A stretch of 64,000 nt of DNA from Heliocidaris tuberculata (GCA_025618425.1 CM046838.1:20544838-20608837), one strand, 5' to 3'. Positions 1 to 12,084 are shown, counted from the stretch's first letter. Notes: a model not told the origin generated them from the letters alone. Numbers and translations: made by a program.

Positions 1-150
1 CGGACTAGAAACTTCAGATTTTGGCTAGTCCGCCGTGATTTTTACTAGCCATTGGCTAGCGGGCTATCGTTAATGTCGAACCCTGTATCAGCGACACTTT
101 CATGGTGGAAATACTGAATTGCAGGTTTAGTTTTTCAGGGTTACACCATG

Positions 151-346
151 TAATTCTTTCAAGGAATAAGAGCCAATCAGGCTGTGAATCGGATCACTCC
201 GTAGGCAATAAATAGCCTCCACTGGGCAATGTTCTAGTCATTCTCCTGATGACGATCAGAGCATACTGATCGAAACGTCGAGAATCACAGAGCTCTTAGC
301 GGAGCTCACCAGCCCTTTTCAGGGCTCTAATTCCTTGAAAGAATTT
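151..346. repeat. Short element bounded by 24-bp inverted repeats
   Basis: The stretch at 151-174 and its inverse at 323-346 (around ATTCCTTGAAAGAATT) match with one or two changes. The interior holds CTGATGACGATCAGAG followed by GATCGAAACGTCGAG, a form I associate with 3' tails of Penelope-like elements; that link is inferred. Confidence 0.45.
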
Positions 347-1665
347 CATTCATTATTTTCTTCCATTCTGCCCTTGTTTTGTTTGTTTTTTTACTTTTTC
401 ATGGGCAACTTCATTCTACTCTACCCTTTCTCACTAGTTTTACTTTGTTTTTGTTTTTTCCACTTTCAAACATAATTATGCACTCTATAAAAATGTTTCG
501 TACTTTTCAATCCTTCCCTTTCATTCATTACCTTTTTTCTTTCTCTCAGTTATATCACAAAAGACAGTGGGAGAAAAAAAATATTGTAACTAGAATCTAA
601 ATTCAATTATTCAAACAGACCTTCATAATTTATATATTAAGAAACTAATCATAAAATCAAATAATTTCCCCATTTGGCCATGATTGTTACAGTGAAAATG
701 ATCTGAAATTTCTTTTATATTTACCAAAATGTTTTCAACATAAAATAAAAATAAAAATATAAATTACTGCACAATATAGCATGTTTTTCCTGGGCTCCAT
801 TGACCACCCCATTTTGGTCAGTTTCTGCACTGCGTTTAACCATTCATCACATCTTTCTGGAGATTTCTTTAGGCATGATGATCACCTAACTTGGGGAACT
901 AAAACTTGGAAGACAGACGACGCTGTGTTTCTGAACTATAGCAAGTGGAGTGGTAGTTATGCCGACGCGCCCTGCTTCTATATTTCGCGGGCAGTACATA
1001 TTTTGTTTTCACCTCGCTCTGACTCGGCTAAGGATACCAAAGTACCCAGATGTACGGAAAAGTCGCGTCCCCCCATTGAACTTGAAGAATCTGGCAGGAA
1101 ATCAGATATTTTTTTATCATACATGTCATCCTAAATATGCTAAATTTAATTGTGCTAATATCTTGCACTTGTATATACTGCAGTCTGCAACGGTGTGAGA
1201 TATTAACAAAAATAAACTTAGCTTGCCACATCGGAACCGCTCAGCATTGCACTTGCCTTGTACTCCGTTCATCTACAACACACATTCTGTGCCGATCACG
1301 CCGTCTTTGTAATGCTAATCGCACAGCGAAAGCTACATGTGAACAGTAATTAAACTCATATCAATGTTGCCTTAAATTGTATTTTTTCATGCTTCTCATG
1401 ATCCGATCGTGGAAGTGGTCGAATGAGCTGAAAGAGTAAGATTTTAGCAAACTCTGAAGGTGGTTTGGTTCAATGTAAGTGGAAATGGATGAATCTTGCC
1501 CACTTATTTTTTTGTTTACTTGTCTCTCCGTACAGGACATTGCTTCCCCTGTGTGGCTTGATGTTCAATGTTAAATTTTTATAAAACATCAAGCCTGTGT
1601 GTGGCTAATAAAAATGTAGAACTGTGTAAGTTAGAAATGGAAGGAAATATTTTCTCATAGTCATA
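347..1665. other. No recognised gene
   Basis: AT-rich sequence. The longest frame (781-1134, 117 codons) contains TWGTKTWKTDD and NYSKWSGSYADAPC. It has some flavour of a C-type lectin but lacks the diagnostic cysteines and WND motif, and I see no splice-supported model. Confidence 0.4.
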
Positions 1666-1719
1666 TTTTTGCTGATTATTTTGCTGATTATTTTGCTGAT
1701 TATTTTGCTGATTATTTTG
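1666..1719. repeat. 12-bp tandem repeat
   Basis: Four copies of GCTGATTATTTT in register, starting at 1671, 1683, 1695 and 1707. Confidence 0.9.
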
Positions 1720-1845
1720 GTGTTTTTATTTTACCTCTTCAACAGTAGATCTAGGTCTAGATCTAGGTCTAGTCTATGTGTCAACTAATTGTGACTGCCA
1801 CCACCAAAAATGACACAGCCCCACATAGTGATGGTTCCGTGAGTG
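1719..1845. repeat. End fragment of the family seen at 19.2 and 36.9 kb
   Basis: TTTTACCTCTTCAAC, ATGACACAG and the CACTATGTGG/GTTCCGTGAGTG end match, diverged, the terminus of the repeats at 19160-19690 and 36925-37015. A GGTCTAGATCTA repeat interrupts it. Confidence 0.55.
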
Positions 1846-2490
1846 ATATGTGTGCAGTGTGCTACTTTTCTATTTCCATACACTGAGACTTTTTTTTGGA
1901 ATACGAATACGAATTCTGAACTAAGTATAAGAGTTAAATACATAAAAGTCAATGAGTGGGACTGAACTGGTAAAATCACCCGGACCCCACATTATTACAG
2001 CTCCAAATACCTCTAAAACCTACCAACATGTAAACTCATTAATACACTTACATTTTTGTAGTTCTTCCTTCCTCCTCCACCTATTGTAGTTCTGTGCATA
2101 ACTTTTGTTAATGCCAAATTCCGCACTCTCTTTCGCAGTCTCGTTAGCCATGCTGTTCAGTTTTTTTTCCGTAAAATACGACCATAGTGTCGTTAAAATC
2201 TCCAATCGAAAAGGAAAAAGAAATTTCCGGATCTCGGTTGACGATAACGGCAATGGGAATAAGGGACTAGATTGGAATGCTTTTAAAACTATCGACAGAC
2301 ATTTTAACTAAATAATGACCTATATGAGATTAATGCTCAATAGCTGTTCTTTACTCTCATATATGTCACATGCCAAAAGTTTTTGTCTGGGTTTTGAATT
2401 AAGGGCTCAAAATCTGCATACCGGAGGTCTTATCCGCACATTGCACACAGAAATCAACAGAATTCGTTTTTAACTTTGAAGCCTTTTAAA

Positions 2491-2508
2491 ACTATCGTAA
2501 TGTCGATC

Positions 2509-2541
<33 letters not shown>

Positions 2542-4412
2542 ATGGGGGGTATATATTCCCCAAAAAATTTGAGGTGGAGGGGGGGGGGATGGCCTGTATT
2601 ATCATTCCCCCCCAAAAAAAAATATTTTGGGATAAAAATAGATAGGAATTATGATACATTAACTTAAAACTAATAATTATCCAAACTCATTAAGTTTGAC
2701 CGTGATTCTTTAATAAGTAGAAGTAAGGAAATAAAAAATGCCATAATTTCAAATTGCGAAAATATCAAAGAAAATTTGTTCGCTCGCGTTGTTATTCTCA
2801 ATTAAGGGGTTCCGTCCATTGGTGTAGATCCTTCTTTTCATTAAAAACCATTTTGTGATGCTCTAAAATGCAAGTTTTATAGCCATATTTTTGAAAAAAG
2901 TCCCTGGTGTGGGAGGGGGGATTCCTCCCTCCCAGGGGCGGCAGAACGTCTTTCAAAGTGGAGGGGGGCACCAATAAAAAGGGGCACTTTGGGGGGAAAG
3001 GGGGCACCTACAGAGGGTGAAAACAAGGCAAAACATGCAACTTTGAGACATTAGCATACTGCTACATTCGGATACACTATCGAGGATCATTTTCGACACA
3101 TTATTGTTTATGTCTTAACATGGTTCTAGATAAAAACTACTTTGCAGTTGAGTGTAATGGTCTGATTATTCATTTGCGAGCGAGCAAAATATTTAAGATA
3201 TTTTGAATAGCAGCGATTTTCCTAATATGATAAGAAGACAATGGTGAATGCGAGCGAGCGTAGCGAGCGAGCTTTGGAAAAATTTTAGAAAAAAATTGTC
3301 CTCCTTCCTGTTATGATTTAGAGGCACTGCTCATTCTTGTATTATTTAGGGAACTGTGCGCCTCCTACACCCTGCTCCATTGCCTCACATTGTGCTGATA
3401 TCAGTAGGGGAATCTATTATTATGAAGCCTCTTATTTTGAGCTAGGCAAATGGCTCTTTTGTGGACTTTAGGGCACAATTTGTTACCGACATCGGGGTAT
3501 ATTGGTAAAATATATTAAATATATACAGGTAGGGCACTTATCAGAAGACAAAAGGGGCACTCATCAAAATGGAAAATAATACTATTAGAAAGAAAAAGGG
3601 GCACTGATCAGAAGTAAAAAGGGCACTTAAAAAGAGGCATTTATCAGAGGTGAAGAGAGCACTTATCATAAGGAAAAATTAGAATGGAAAATGGGCACTA
3701 ATCAGACGAAAACAGGGACACTTGTCGGATTTCAAAGAGGGCACTTCTGAGCTTAAAAGGGGGCATTAATCAGAAACTGAAAAGGGCACCTGTTAGAAAG
3801 AAGAAGGGGCAGTCATACGAAGAAAAAGGGTCACTTATCAGAGGTGAAAAGAGGCACTTATAAGAAGGGAAAATTGCACTATTAGAACTGAAAATGGGCA
3901 CTAATTAGACGAAAAACAAAGACACCGATTTCAAAAGGGGTAGTAATGTCTGATGTTAAAAGGGGCACTTATCAGAAGGTGAAAAGGGCATTTATCAGAA
4001 AGAAGAAGGGGCGCAGTTATACGAAGGAAAATGGGGCACTTATCAGAGGTGAAAAAAGGCACTTATCAGAAGGAAAAATTGCACTATAAGAACGGAAAAT
4101 GGGCACTAATCAGACATAAAAAGGGCACTTATTAGATTTCAAAAGGGGCAGTAATGTCTGAGGTTATAGGGGGCACTTATCAGAAGGTAAAAAAGGCACT
4201 TGTTAGAAAGAAAAAGGGGCACTATACGAAGAAAAGGCGGCACTTATCAGCTATGAAAAGGGGCTCTTTTCATAGATAAATAAGGGGCACTTTTGGTGTA
4301 CTTGAAAAAGTGGGGGCACTGTGCCCCCTGCCCCCGGGAGCGCCGCCTCTGCCCCCTCCCACACCCTCCCCCGCTCGGTCATCCCCCAATCATGAACACG
4401 GATCGACACCCC
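2491..4412. mobile_element. Repeat element A inserted in the tandem array
   Basis: Ends are short inverted repeats (TGTCGATCC at 2502 and GGATCGACA at 4399-4407). The interior at 2540-2930 is a diverged copy of the unit amplified at 25.1-28.4 kb (GATGGCCTGTATTATCA, GAAGTAAGGAAATAAAAAA, GTCCCTGGTGTGGGAGGGG). No coding capacity. Confidence 0.5.
2933..4352. mobile_element. Element B nested in element A, with a GGGGCAC minisatellite core
   Basis: Begins CAGGGGCGGC and ends GCGCCGCCTCTG, an imperfect inverted pair, flanked by CCTCCC-like sequence on both sides. The core (about 3532-4320) is a degenerate array of GGGGCACTTATCAGAAG-type units of about 25-35 bp. In the copy at 28.3 kb the same position of element A is empty. 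Confidence 0.5.
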
Positions 4413-5053
4413 GGATTTTAACTAGATAATGACCTATATGAGATTAAAGCCGAATTGCTGCTATTTACTTTCATTATGTCACATGCCGAAAATTTTTGTT
4501 TTGGTCTTACTGTTTTACTTTGAAAACAGGGCTCGAAACGGCCTACTGGCGATCTTATCCGCACATTGCACTCAGAAATGAACGTTTTTAGCTTTGAATG
4601 CTTTTAAAACTATCATTTGACATTTTAACTAAGTAATGACCTATGATGAGATTAAAGCTGAATAACTACTTTTTACTCTCATATGTCACATGCAGAAACT
4701 GTTTGTCTTGGTCTTATTGTTTTAAATTGAATTCAGGGCTCCAAATCAGCATACCGGAGGTCTTACCCGCACAATATAGCGGGAAATGAACAGAATTCGG
4801 GGTTTTTTTGTTGTTTTTTTTTGTTTTTTTTTAACTTTGAAGTCTGTGAAAAGTAGTGTATGACAGTTTAACTCAATAATGACCCACATGATATAAAAGT
4901 TGAAAAGTTGCTTATTTAAAGGGCAACTCGGGGCAGTACTCAAAATATATTGGAGATAGCATATTGCTATAGGTCCTCATGAAAGAAAAAGATCCTACTG
5001 AGTAATTCATTTTGAAAACTAGATGAATTCTCGAACGCGCGCAGTCGAAATTT

Positions 5054-6205
5054 ATGCCTCCGCCCTTGCTAGATCAGAAATATTTATCGCACATTCATGT
5101 TGATTTGTTTTAAAGTTTGACTGAAAAATTTAATAAAATATTTTATAACTCTACAGAAATTAGCTAAAATGCTGTTGTTACTGCAATATGTATCTGAAAT
5201 GACTGCAGAGACCATTTCCTTGTTTTAAATCAGTGAAATTATAATTTTTAACACTTGACACTAATGACATTTCATTGATTAAGGACCCTTTGGTATTCTA
5301 ATTGAAGTATAAGTTTTGCTTGATTCTATTCTAAAGAAAGTTGTCATTCCATTCGACCAAGTTAAAGCTGACATGCCAAGTGGTTCATGGGGTTAAAGAT
5401 CACAAGCAGAGTTGCCATAATATGGCTGAATTCCCTAATCTAATCAGATCATTGTCACCCTAGTATGCATACATATACATGTATAACACGTATATATGAA
5501 GTTAAAATGTCAAACTGTGCTCAAGTTATTGCAAGAACAGTCTATTTACAGGTATATAACATCCTCTGTGACCTTTGACCTTTGAACCTATGACCCCCAA
5601 ATCTAATCAAATCACTGTCATCAAATTCATGTGTATGTGCCGAGTTTGAAGTTGAACATTAAATCGTTTTTGACCATCTGTGTCAAGGTATACAATGACC
5701 TCTGTGACCTTTGATCTTTGAACTCGTGACGCCAAAATCAACTCAGATCATCACTTCCATATGCATACATGAGCAAATTTTGAAATTTATTCCCTAATGG
5801 TTCTTAAGTTATGGTGAGAACAAGCCATTTTCATATATGCACTGACCTAGTGACCTTTGACCTTTGATCTCATGACCCCCAAAATCTAATCAGACTATAT
5901 ACCTCCCATGCATATGCATACATGAGCGAAGTCTGAAGTTGATACGCCAAATAGCGAGAATACCATTTTCATATATACAATGACCTCTATGACCTTTGAC
6001 CTTTGACCTTGTGACCTCAAAATCTAATCAGATCATTGTCCCTCCCATATGCATACATGGGCCAAGTTTGAAGTTGATCTGCCAAATGGTTTTTAAGTTA
6101 TCGTGAGAACGAAAACGGGGCGGACGTACGGACGGACGTACGGACGGACCGACAACCCCAAAACATAATGCCTCCAGCACCCACCTTCGGTGGGCGGAGG
6201 AATAA
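5054..6205. mobile_element. TIR element with DR1-containing tandem units
   Basis: ATGCCTCCGCCC at the left end and GGGCGGAGG at the right, with a GACGGACGTACG block inside the right end. The interior is about four diverged units of 130-145 bp, most carrying TGACCTTTGACCT followed by CAAATCTAATCA and CATATGCATAC. A diverged copy in the other orientation lies at 56651-57395. Confidence 0.6.
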
Positions 6206-6903
6206 AAATGACATTTAGTCATTTCGTGTCTCACACTGACATTACCTATTCCTAACCTTCCAATTTGAAAATTCCCATATATATGATTTCAACTTTCAAA
6301 AATTCTTATTGCTTGTCCGATTTCGTTCAAACTTTCACCAATATGCTTCTCTGATTTGTCTTCTTCCTTTCAGAGCAACTTGCCATCAGGTAGGATTTCC
6401 CTTTAATGAAGAACACAGACTGGCAATTGATCGTAAGTATACAGTGTGTATTTAAAAAATGTACACACTTTTTAAAAATACATCCTCAAAAATCATAATT
6501 TCAGAATATCGATACGATTTTTTTTCTGACAATTATGTGTGAGGGTCTGTTTCACTGGATGACACTAATGATCGATATTATTGACAATATTTTAAACTTG
6601 AAACTTGAGTAGGCCTACCGGTAGGGGCCGCGAAGCGTTTTTAAAAGAGGGTGTGTGTGTGTGGGGGGGGGGGGGGGGATGGTGATTTGATTTCACTTGA
6701 ATAATTACAATTTCTAACCTTTTTTCGGGGATTTCATTAAACGTGTCTACTAAAAAAAGTGTGGGGCCGGGGTGCCCCTGCTGCATACTGTTTTTGTGAA
6801 ACTCACAAAATGCCTCAGTCTTGAATTAGATCAAAGTGCGTGTAACTGCATGTTCTCTGTTATACCTGTATCAATATGAATAATTGATGGTAAGTTCGGG
6901 GGC
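6206..6903. other. No recognised gene
   Basis: AT-rich stretch with a (GT)n/poly-G tract at about 6645-6679. I see no coding exon or element ends that I can define. Confidence 0.4.
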
Positions 6904-7368
6904 GGGGGGGGGGGGGGGTGTCTCATTGAGGCCTGCACATCATCTGCGTACACGAAAACGGATAAAAAGTGTACCTTTTCAGCATTAGGCGTGTAACCCG
7001 GGTTACGCGTTTAGGGTATCAAAAAATCAAGAGGGTATCAAATTCAGAGGTGATATAAGAAGATCCGCGGAAAGGGGGGGGGGGGGATATATAGTTCGGT
7101 AATGTGTTCCAAATTTGGTTAAATTTCTTTTACGGTTCCTTTTTGGATAAAAAAAAGGTCTATGATGATTATGAAATCCTCAAATAGGATAAAATACCAC
7201 GCAAGATATAAAATCGCCGTTAAGGGTATAATAATCAGAGATTTTAGACTTGTTTCCCTGTTTATAGTGTATCAAAACTACTCCTACGACAATCCCCGTT
7301 TAGGGTGCTTTTCAGAAAGTGATTTACGCAGATGATGTACAGGTCTCAAATAGACATGTTCCCCCGGG
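6904..7368. mobile_element. TIR element of about 465 bp
   Basis: CCTGCACATCATCTGCGTA near the left end is matched by TACGCAGATGATGTACAGG near the right, and a poly-G run on the left faces CCCCCGG on the right. The inverted ends span roughly 40 bp. The interior is AT-rich and noncoding. Confidence 0.6.
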
Positions 7369-7559
7369 TTGTATATGTATATGTTATGTTATGTATGTTA
7401 TTAATAAGTTAAGTAATTAATTAATATGTGACTTTCAAATCGCATTTTTTAATGCATGTGCTACTTATGTATTGAACGAGTTGAGAAATAAAATCCTGGA
7501 AAGAAAAAAAAAGGTTATTCATAGTTCATCATCTATTTATCTTTAAATTAAACAAAACT

Positions 7560-9307
7560 AAAGGGTGATAAAGAAAGGGAGTCGAACTACAGACCAATCT
7601 CTCTTTTATCTGTTTTTACTAAAAAATTGTATACAATAAACTAATTAATTATATTGAAAAAATGATGTTTTGTACAAAAGACAATTTGGTTTTAGAAAAG
7701 GTTACTCAACGAGTACTGCTCTTTTAGATTTTACCAACAATCTTGCCAATGTTTTTGAGCAGAAGAAATTTTTAATTGGAATATTTTTAGACCTTTCAAA
7801 GGCGTTTGATTGCATCGATCATGATATTTTATTGCAGAAACTTGAATATTACGGTATTAGGGGAAATATACACAAATAGTTTCAAAGTTATCTTTTTAAC
7901 AGGAAATAGTTTGTATCTACTAGCAAGGTATCGTCTGATCAACTTATTTTATGCACTGGTGTTCCAAAAGGATCAATCCTCGTGCCTTTGCTATTTTTAT
8001 TGTTTGTTAATGATTTTTAATATGTTAGTAATTATTTTCATTCAATTATGTTCGCACATGACACTAATATATTTATTTCAGGTCAGGACATAAGTGAAAC
8101 AGTTACTATTGTAAATACTGAATTGCAGAATGTTCACAAGTGGTTTATAGCAAACCGTTTGATAACTGATTTGGAAAAAATTTCTTAAATGATTTTAAAT
8201 TTTAAAAAATTCACATTAGATAATCCAGTAATACAAATTCAGATTGGCAATTATAACACTAAAAGAGTAGAGCAAACTAAATTCTTAGGGATTGTAATTG
8301 ATGAAAAACTTACAACACGATAAAAACTACTTTCGAAAAATAAACTCAAGGGCAATTTCAAAGGCCTATTGTACCGCCCATAGAATTCAGGTTTGGATTA
8401 CGTAATACGCCATTGTAATGTTCGCACATTTCTAAAGGTGACAGACAGGGCTAATGAAATTGCCTTCAGTTGATTTTTCGAAAGTAGTTTTTATCGTGTT
8501 TTACCTGGAAAGAACATGTAAATGATATATCGTCCAAAATAGCAAAGGCTGTTGGTGTGATTAATCGTATCAAGTTTATAGTCCCCATGAAAGTATTATT
8601 AATGTTATACAATAAAAAGATTTTACCTCAGTTGTCTTACTGTAATATCGTTTGGGGAAACTGTGGAATAACTGTTTTAAATAAGTTGTATATACTTCAA
8701 AAGCGTGCAATTAGGGTAATGTGCAATGCTCCATGCACCTCTAAGTCACAGCTCTCCTCTTTTCAAGAAATGGAATGTTTTAACAATTTTTCAACTAAAT
8801 CAATTACAAGTTGCAATATTCATGTATTCTTACTTCAAGGGCTTATTGCCATCACATTTTCATGATTTTTTTTTTACTCGAAATACTGCAATTCATTCAT
8901 ATAGTACTAGGACTCAGGGGAGTATACGTTTACCTTTATTAAAATTCAGCTTTTCAAGAACTACAATTATATTCATTGGTACGAAGTGCTAGAACAGCAT
9001 TCCATGTGAACTTAAACCATGTCCTTCATTATCAGTATTTAAACGAAAATTCAAGTTTTATATACTGCAAGAAGATGTTTAACACAATTTACATTAGCAT
9101 ACTATATATGTTCAAACTTCCTTTTTCTATCTACATGTAATCCTCAACATCAATTCTCATCCTGCTCCTAGTTCTCTCTCTCCTCTATTTCTCTCCCTCA
9201 TCTTTTTGTCTTTTTAATGTTATTTTTACTTTCTATATCTTTGTATTATAGCATTGCTTTGGGATTACCCTCGATAAGCCTCTTTGGCTTTTGGTAATCC
9301 CTCCATA

Positions 9308-9354
<47 letters not shown>

Positions 9355-9491
9355 TTTGTTTTTTTCCTTATTGTCAATCGTCACAAAATGTATTTTTATC
9401 ATGCCTGTATTTGCTCTCGTTTGTATTTTTCATGTTGTTTTTATCTTTTGAATTTGAATATGGAAATAAATAAATGAAATGAAATGAAATG
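7560..9491 (+). mobile_element. Degenerate non-LTR retrotransposon (reverse transcriptase remnant)
   Basis: A dead LINE that once encoded a reverse transcriptase. Reading across frames gives NYRPISLLSV (about 7575), QFGFRKGYST, FLDLSKAFDCIDHDIL (motif A, about 7790), GVPKGSI (motif B, about 7960), MFAHDT (motif C, about 8050, with the second catalytic Asp position disturbed by His), FLGIVIDEKLT, and the C-terminal YCNIVWGNCG and LQKRAIRV blocks. Stops and frameshifts break it in at least three places, and a 187-bp MITE sits inside. The 5' end is missing. The 3' end has a (TA)n run at 9313-9348 and a (GAAAT)n tail at 9468-9491. The CR1/Jockey-like superfamily is inferred. Confidence 0.85.
8314..8500. 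mobile_element. 187-bp MITE inserted in the LINE, with TTAC target duplication
   Basis: Perfect 28-bp terminal inverted repeats (starting AACACGATAAAAACTACTTT) at 8314-8341 and 8473-8500, with weaker pairing continuing inward. TTAC flanks both sides (8310-8313 and 8501-8504). Removing the element and one TTAC restores the LINE reading EKLTWKEHVNDI. Confidence 0.92.
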
Positions 9492-9724
9492 GACTATTAG
9501 CTATGTTAGAAAAAAATCGAATTAAGTACTATGTTGTAATTGTTGATTGTTCGATTGTAATTATTGATTGTTGCTGAATATAATTCCAGAATATTATTAC
9601 CATTATTATCAATCCTGGATCCATTGTCTTTATGCATCTTCATCATAACATACTTTCTCTTCTTCTTCTCCCCGCTTCTCCCCCTCCCCCCCCCCCCCCC
9701 CCCCTCTCTCTCTCTCTCTCTCTA

Positions 9725-10321
9725 CAGTGCGTCCCCCCAAAAGTTAATAGTTGGAAAAAGTCTCCCCAAATCAATATTTCAGGATATTTTCCATAAAGAT
9801 AAATTAATGTTGATAGCTTAGGGTCTCTCCTATGCAATAACACACAAAAAATCTGACTTGTTATTAAGCTTGAGTGATCAAAAACCACTTTTGTGAAAGG
9901 GTGCAAAATTCAGACTTGACAAGAATTGATATTTGTCCTGGCTGGTATGAACGAAGTTGAGAACCGTTTAACATTGTTGAAAAAAATCTCATTTAAATAT
10001 TTCAAAATATTTTCAGAAAATGTTAATACCTGTGGAAAGCCTAGAGTCTCTTCTATCATATGACACCAAAATATTTCACAATATTTTACGATTGAGTGAG
10101 AAAAAGCCAATTTTGTGACAGGGTGCAAAATCCATACTTGACCCTTCCACAAAAATGGCTTTTGCTCACTCAATCATAGAACATTGGGTGATATTTTGGT
10201 ACCATTTGATAGAAGAGACCCTAAGCTTTTTTTCACAGGTATGAAAATTTCATTAAAATATATTGAAACATTTATTTGGGTAGACTTTTTCCAACTGTTA
10301 ACTTTTTTCTGGGACACACTA
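9725..10321. mobile_element. Foldback TIR element with TA flanks
   Basis: TACAGTGCGTCCC with AGTTAATAGTTGGAAAAAGTC on the left is mirrored by GACTTTTTCCAACTGTTAAC and GGGACACACTATA on the right. Inner blocks (GGGTGCAAAAT, TAGAGTCTCTTCTAT) repeat in both orientations. TA on each side suggests a Tc1/mariner-type transposase. A poly-C and (TC)n tract abuts it at 9687-9722. Confidence 0.6.
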
Positions 10322-10704
10322 TATTACTTGTTTTCTTTCATATATTTATATTCCCCAAACTGTAACACTCCAAATCTTTTACCATTTTTTCAGATTCATC
10401 TCCTTTTCTACCATTGTCTTGCCTACCTTTCACATACAACTGTAATTGACAAATTTCAAGTACTGTATTCAGTTTCAATCTTGAATATATCTATATTTCT
10501 TATACATGTATCAATTTCTTACATTTAGAACATTTTGAAGTGCAAATATCCTTTTGCAAATTCAACATGGATAACATAATTCTAAACTCATTTGTGCATT
10601 GGCAATGAATTTCTCATAATGAATCAAACACTTCAAAAATACATTTCCACCTGTTACATGGAATTCATAACATTGATAATTTCCAACAATAATGACACCT
10701 ATAT

Positions 10705-10999
10705 CAGGGGCAGACCCAGGAGTTTGTAAATGGGAAGGGGCAGTCCAATTGCCCCCAAATCTCTGACAAACAAAATTTTAAAAAGGTTATTAGGGGAAAG
10801 GGGGGGGGGGGTCTAATCCCCAAAATCTTTGACAAGCAATAAAAAAGAAAAACAAAAAACAAGACAAAAAAGGTCATTAAGCAAACAAGGGGAGGGTCCA
10901 TCCAATTCACAACAATTCACAAAAACCTTTACAAACAAAAGTGGAGGGGTCTTGAGTCTAGACCCCCATGATACCCCCCCCCCCCCGAATCCACCCCTG
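10705..10999. mobile_element. CAGGGGCAGACCCAGG-ended MITE (family G)
   Basis: Starts CAGGGGCAGACCCAGG and ends GAATCCACCCCTG. TATAT lies on both sides as a likely target duplication. The interior carries the TCTCTGACAA(G/A)CAAA blocks and poly-G/poly-C tracts typical of this family, which recurs at least seven times in the window. Confidence 0.65.
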
Positions 11000-11350
11000 T
11001 ATATGCAGCCAAAAGTAAGTGGAATGAACTGATTATATTTTCTTATATATTTTCATACCCTTTTGATCAAAAATATTCATGGATACATACAGTTGAAAAA
11101 GTACAAAGTAATTCTATCACAAATACTTTTTGCTATACTACATTCACCGAGCAGGATCGGAGTACACAGTACCTGCGTGAGAAATAATGAATACTCTTGA
11201 TGAAAATTTAAGGACTCAATGAGCTGTTCTGAAAATAGTCTTCAGTAATCATATTGCATATAATCTATTTTGCTAATCAAAAGAGTATAAAAGAAAGTTG
11301 ATTAATTCTATTATAGGATAAATTATAGGATAAACTCACTAAATTAATCA

Positions 11351-11673
11351 GGGGGGTGTTTCACAAAGCTGTTCATAAAGTTACGCACGACTTTACGAAC
11401 AACTTAAATACGACAAGCCAAATGGGATGCTCAATCATTTTCAATTACATCAACTAAAGTTGAATTGTGCAGACGTAGATTAACATTCTTATTATAACAA
11501 ACATTTTTAATGCAAAGTATATTTTTTGCCATAATTTAAATGAGGTTATTGGAAATACAGTCACACTTTATCAAAACATCAGGAAAAAATTTGGGCATCC
11601 TATCTGGCACTTCACATTCAAGTCGTTCATAAAGTCATGCGTAACTTTACGAACAGCTTTATGAACAACCCCT
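11351..11673. mobile_element. CATAAAGCTGTTCATAAAGT TIR element, copy 1
   Basis: Terminal repeats CAAAGCTGTTCATAAAGTTA and TAACTTTACGAACAGCTTTA are inverted. The interior (CCAAATGGGATGCTCAATCA, TTTTTTGCCATAATTTAA, TGGGCATCCTATCTGGCAC) is shared along its length with 48616-48943. Confidence 0.75.
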
Positions 11674-12080
11674 AGAAGTATGAACAAATTGAAACTATAA
11701 ATTTGCATTGACTCGCAATGCAAATGTATCCCCCAGCACTGGCAGTGATTTTTGCGTCATCCTTTTGTTCGAAGGAGGAACAAAGAACCTCCCCCCTCCC
11801 CTCCCTCAAACAAAAGGATGATGCAAAAATCAGCATTGATGAGGGCAGCATTATCAAAAAGTCAGAGCTATCCATACAGAGAGTCCTGACACTGGAGGTC
11901 GCTTCTGATTGGTCAGTCATTTCATGGAGCTTCAAAAAGTTCCCTCTCATAAGAATGTACATGAAAGGGATCTATTGCAATAGTTCCCTTTCACGTACAT
12001 GATCCGCCATGTTTTAAACAAAGACCGCGTACGCGTAGGCTTATTATGCACGTGTCACAACTCTATCAACGCGCTCTGCA
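11674..12080. other. Two hairpins, no gene
   Basis: An inverted pair around TGATTTTTGCGTCATCC and its inverse spans 11741-11840. A compact hairpin at 11955-12000 has 16-bp arms (ATGTACATGAAAGGGA) and a 14-nt loop. These are probably repeat remnants. Confidence 0.45.
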
Positions 12081-12084
12081 AAAG

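Larger units (their letters stand above)
2265..4900. repeat. Tandem repeat of about 190 bp, split by a nested element
   Basis: Units with TAATGACCTAT, CATATGTCACATGC, GGGCTC, ATACCGGAGGTCTTA and CCGCACA occur at 2272-2490 and, twice and more, at 4413-4900. The 1.9 kb between them is an inserted repeat that joins within AAAACTATC and ATTTTAAC of the unit. Confidence 0.65.

Noticed and set aside
781..1134. 117-codon frame with lectin-like NYSKWSG wording
   Set aside because: Lacks the conserved cysteines and WND of C-type lectins, has no signal peptide and no supporting splice sites.
11955..12000. Hairpin as a microRNA precursor
   Set aside because: Arms of only 16 bp, too short for a Drosha/Dicer substrate, and in a repeat-rich stretch.
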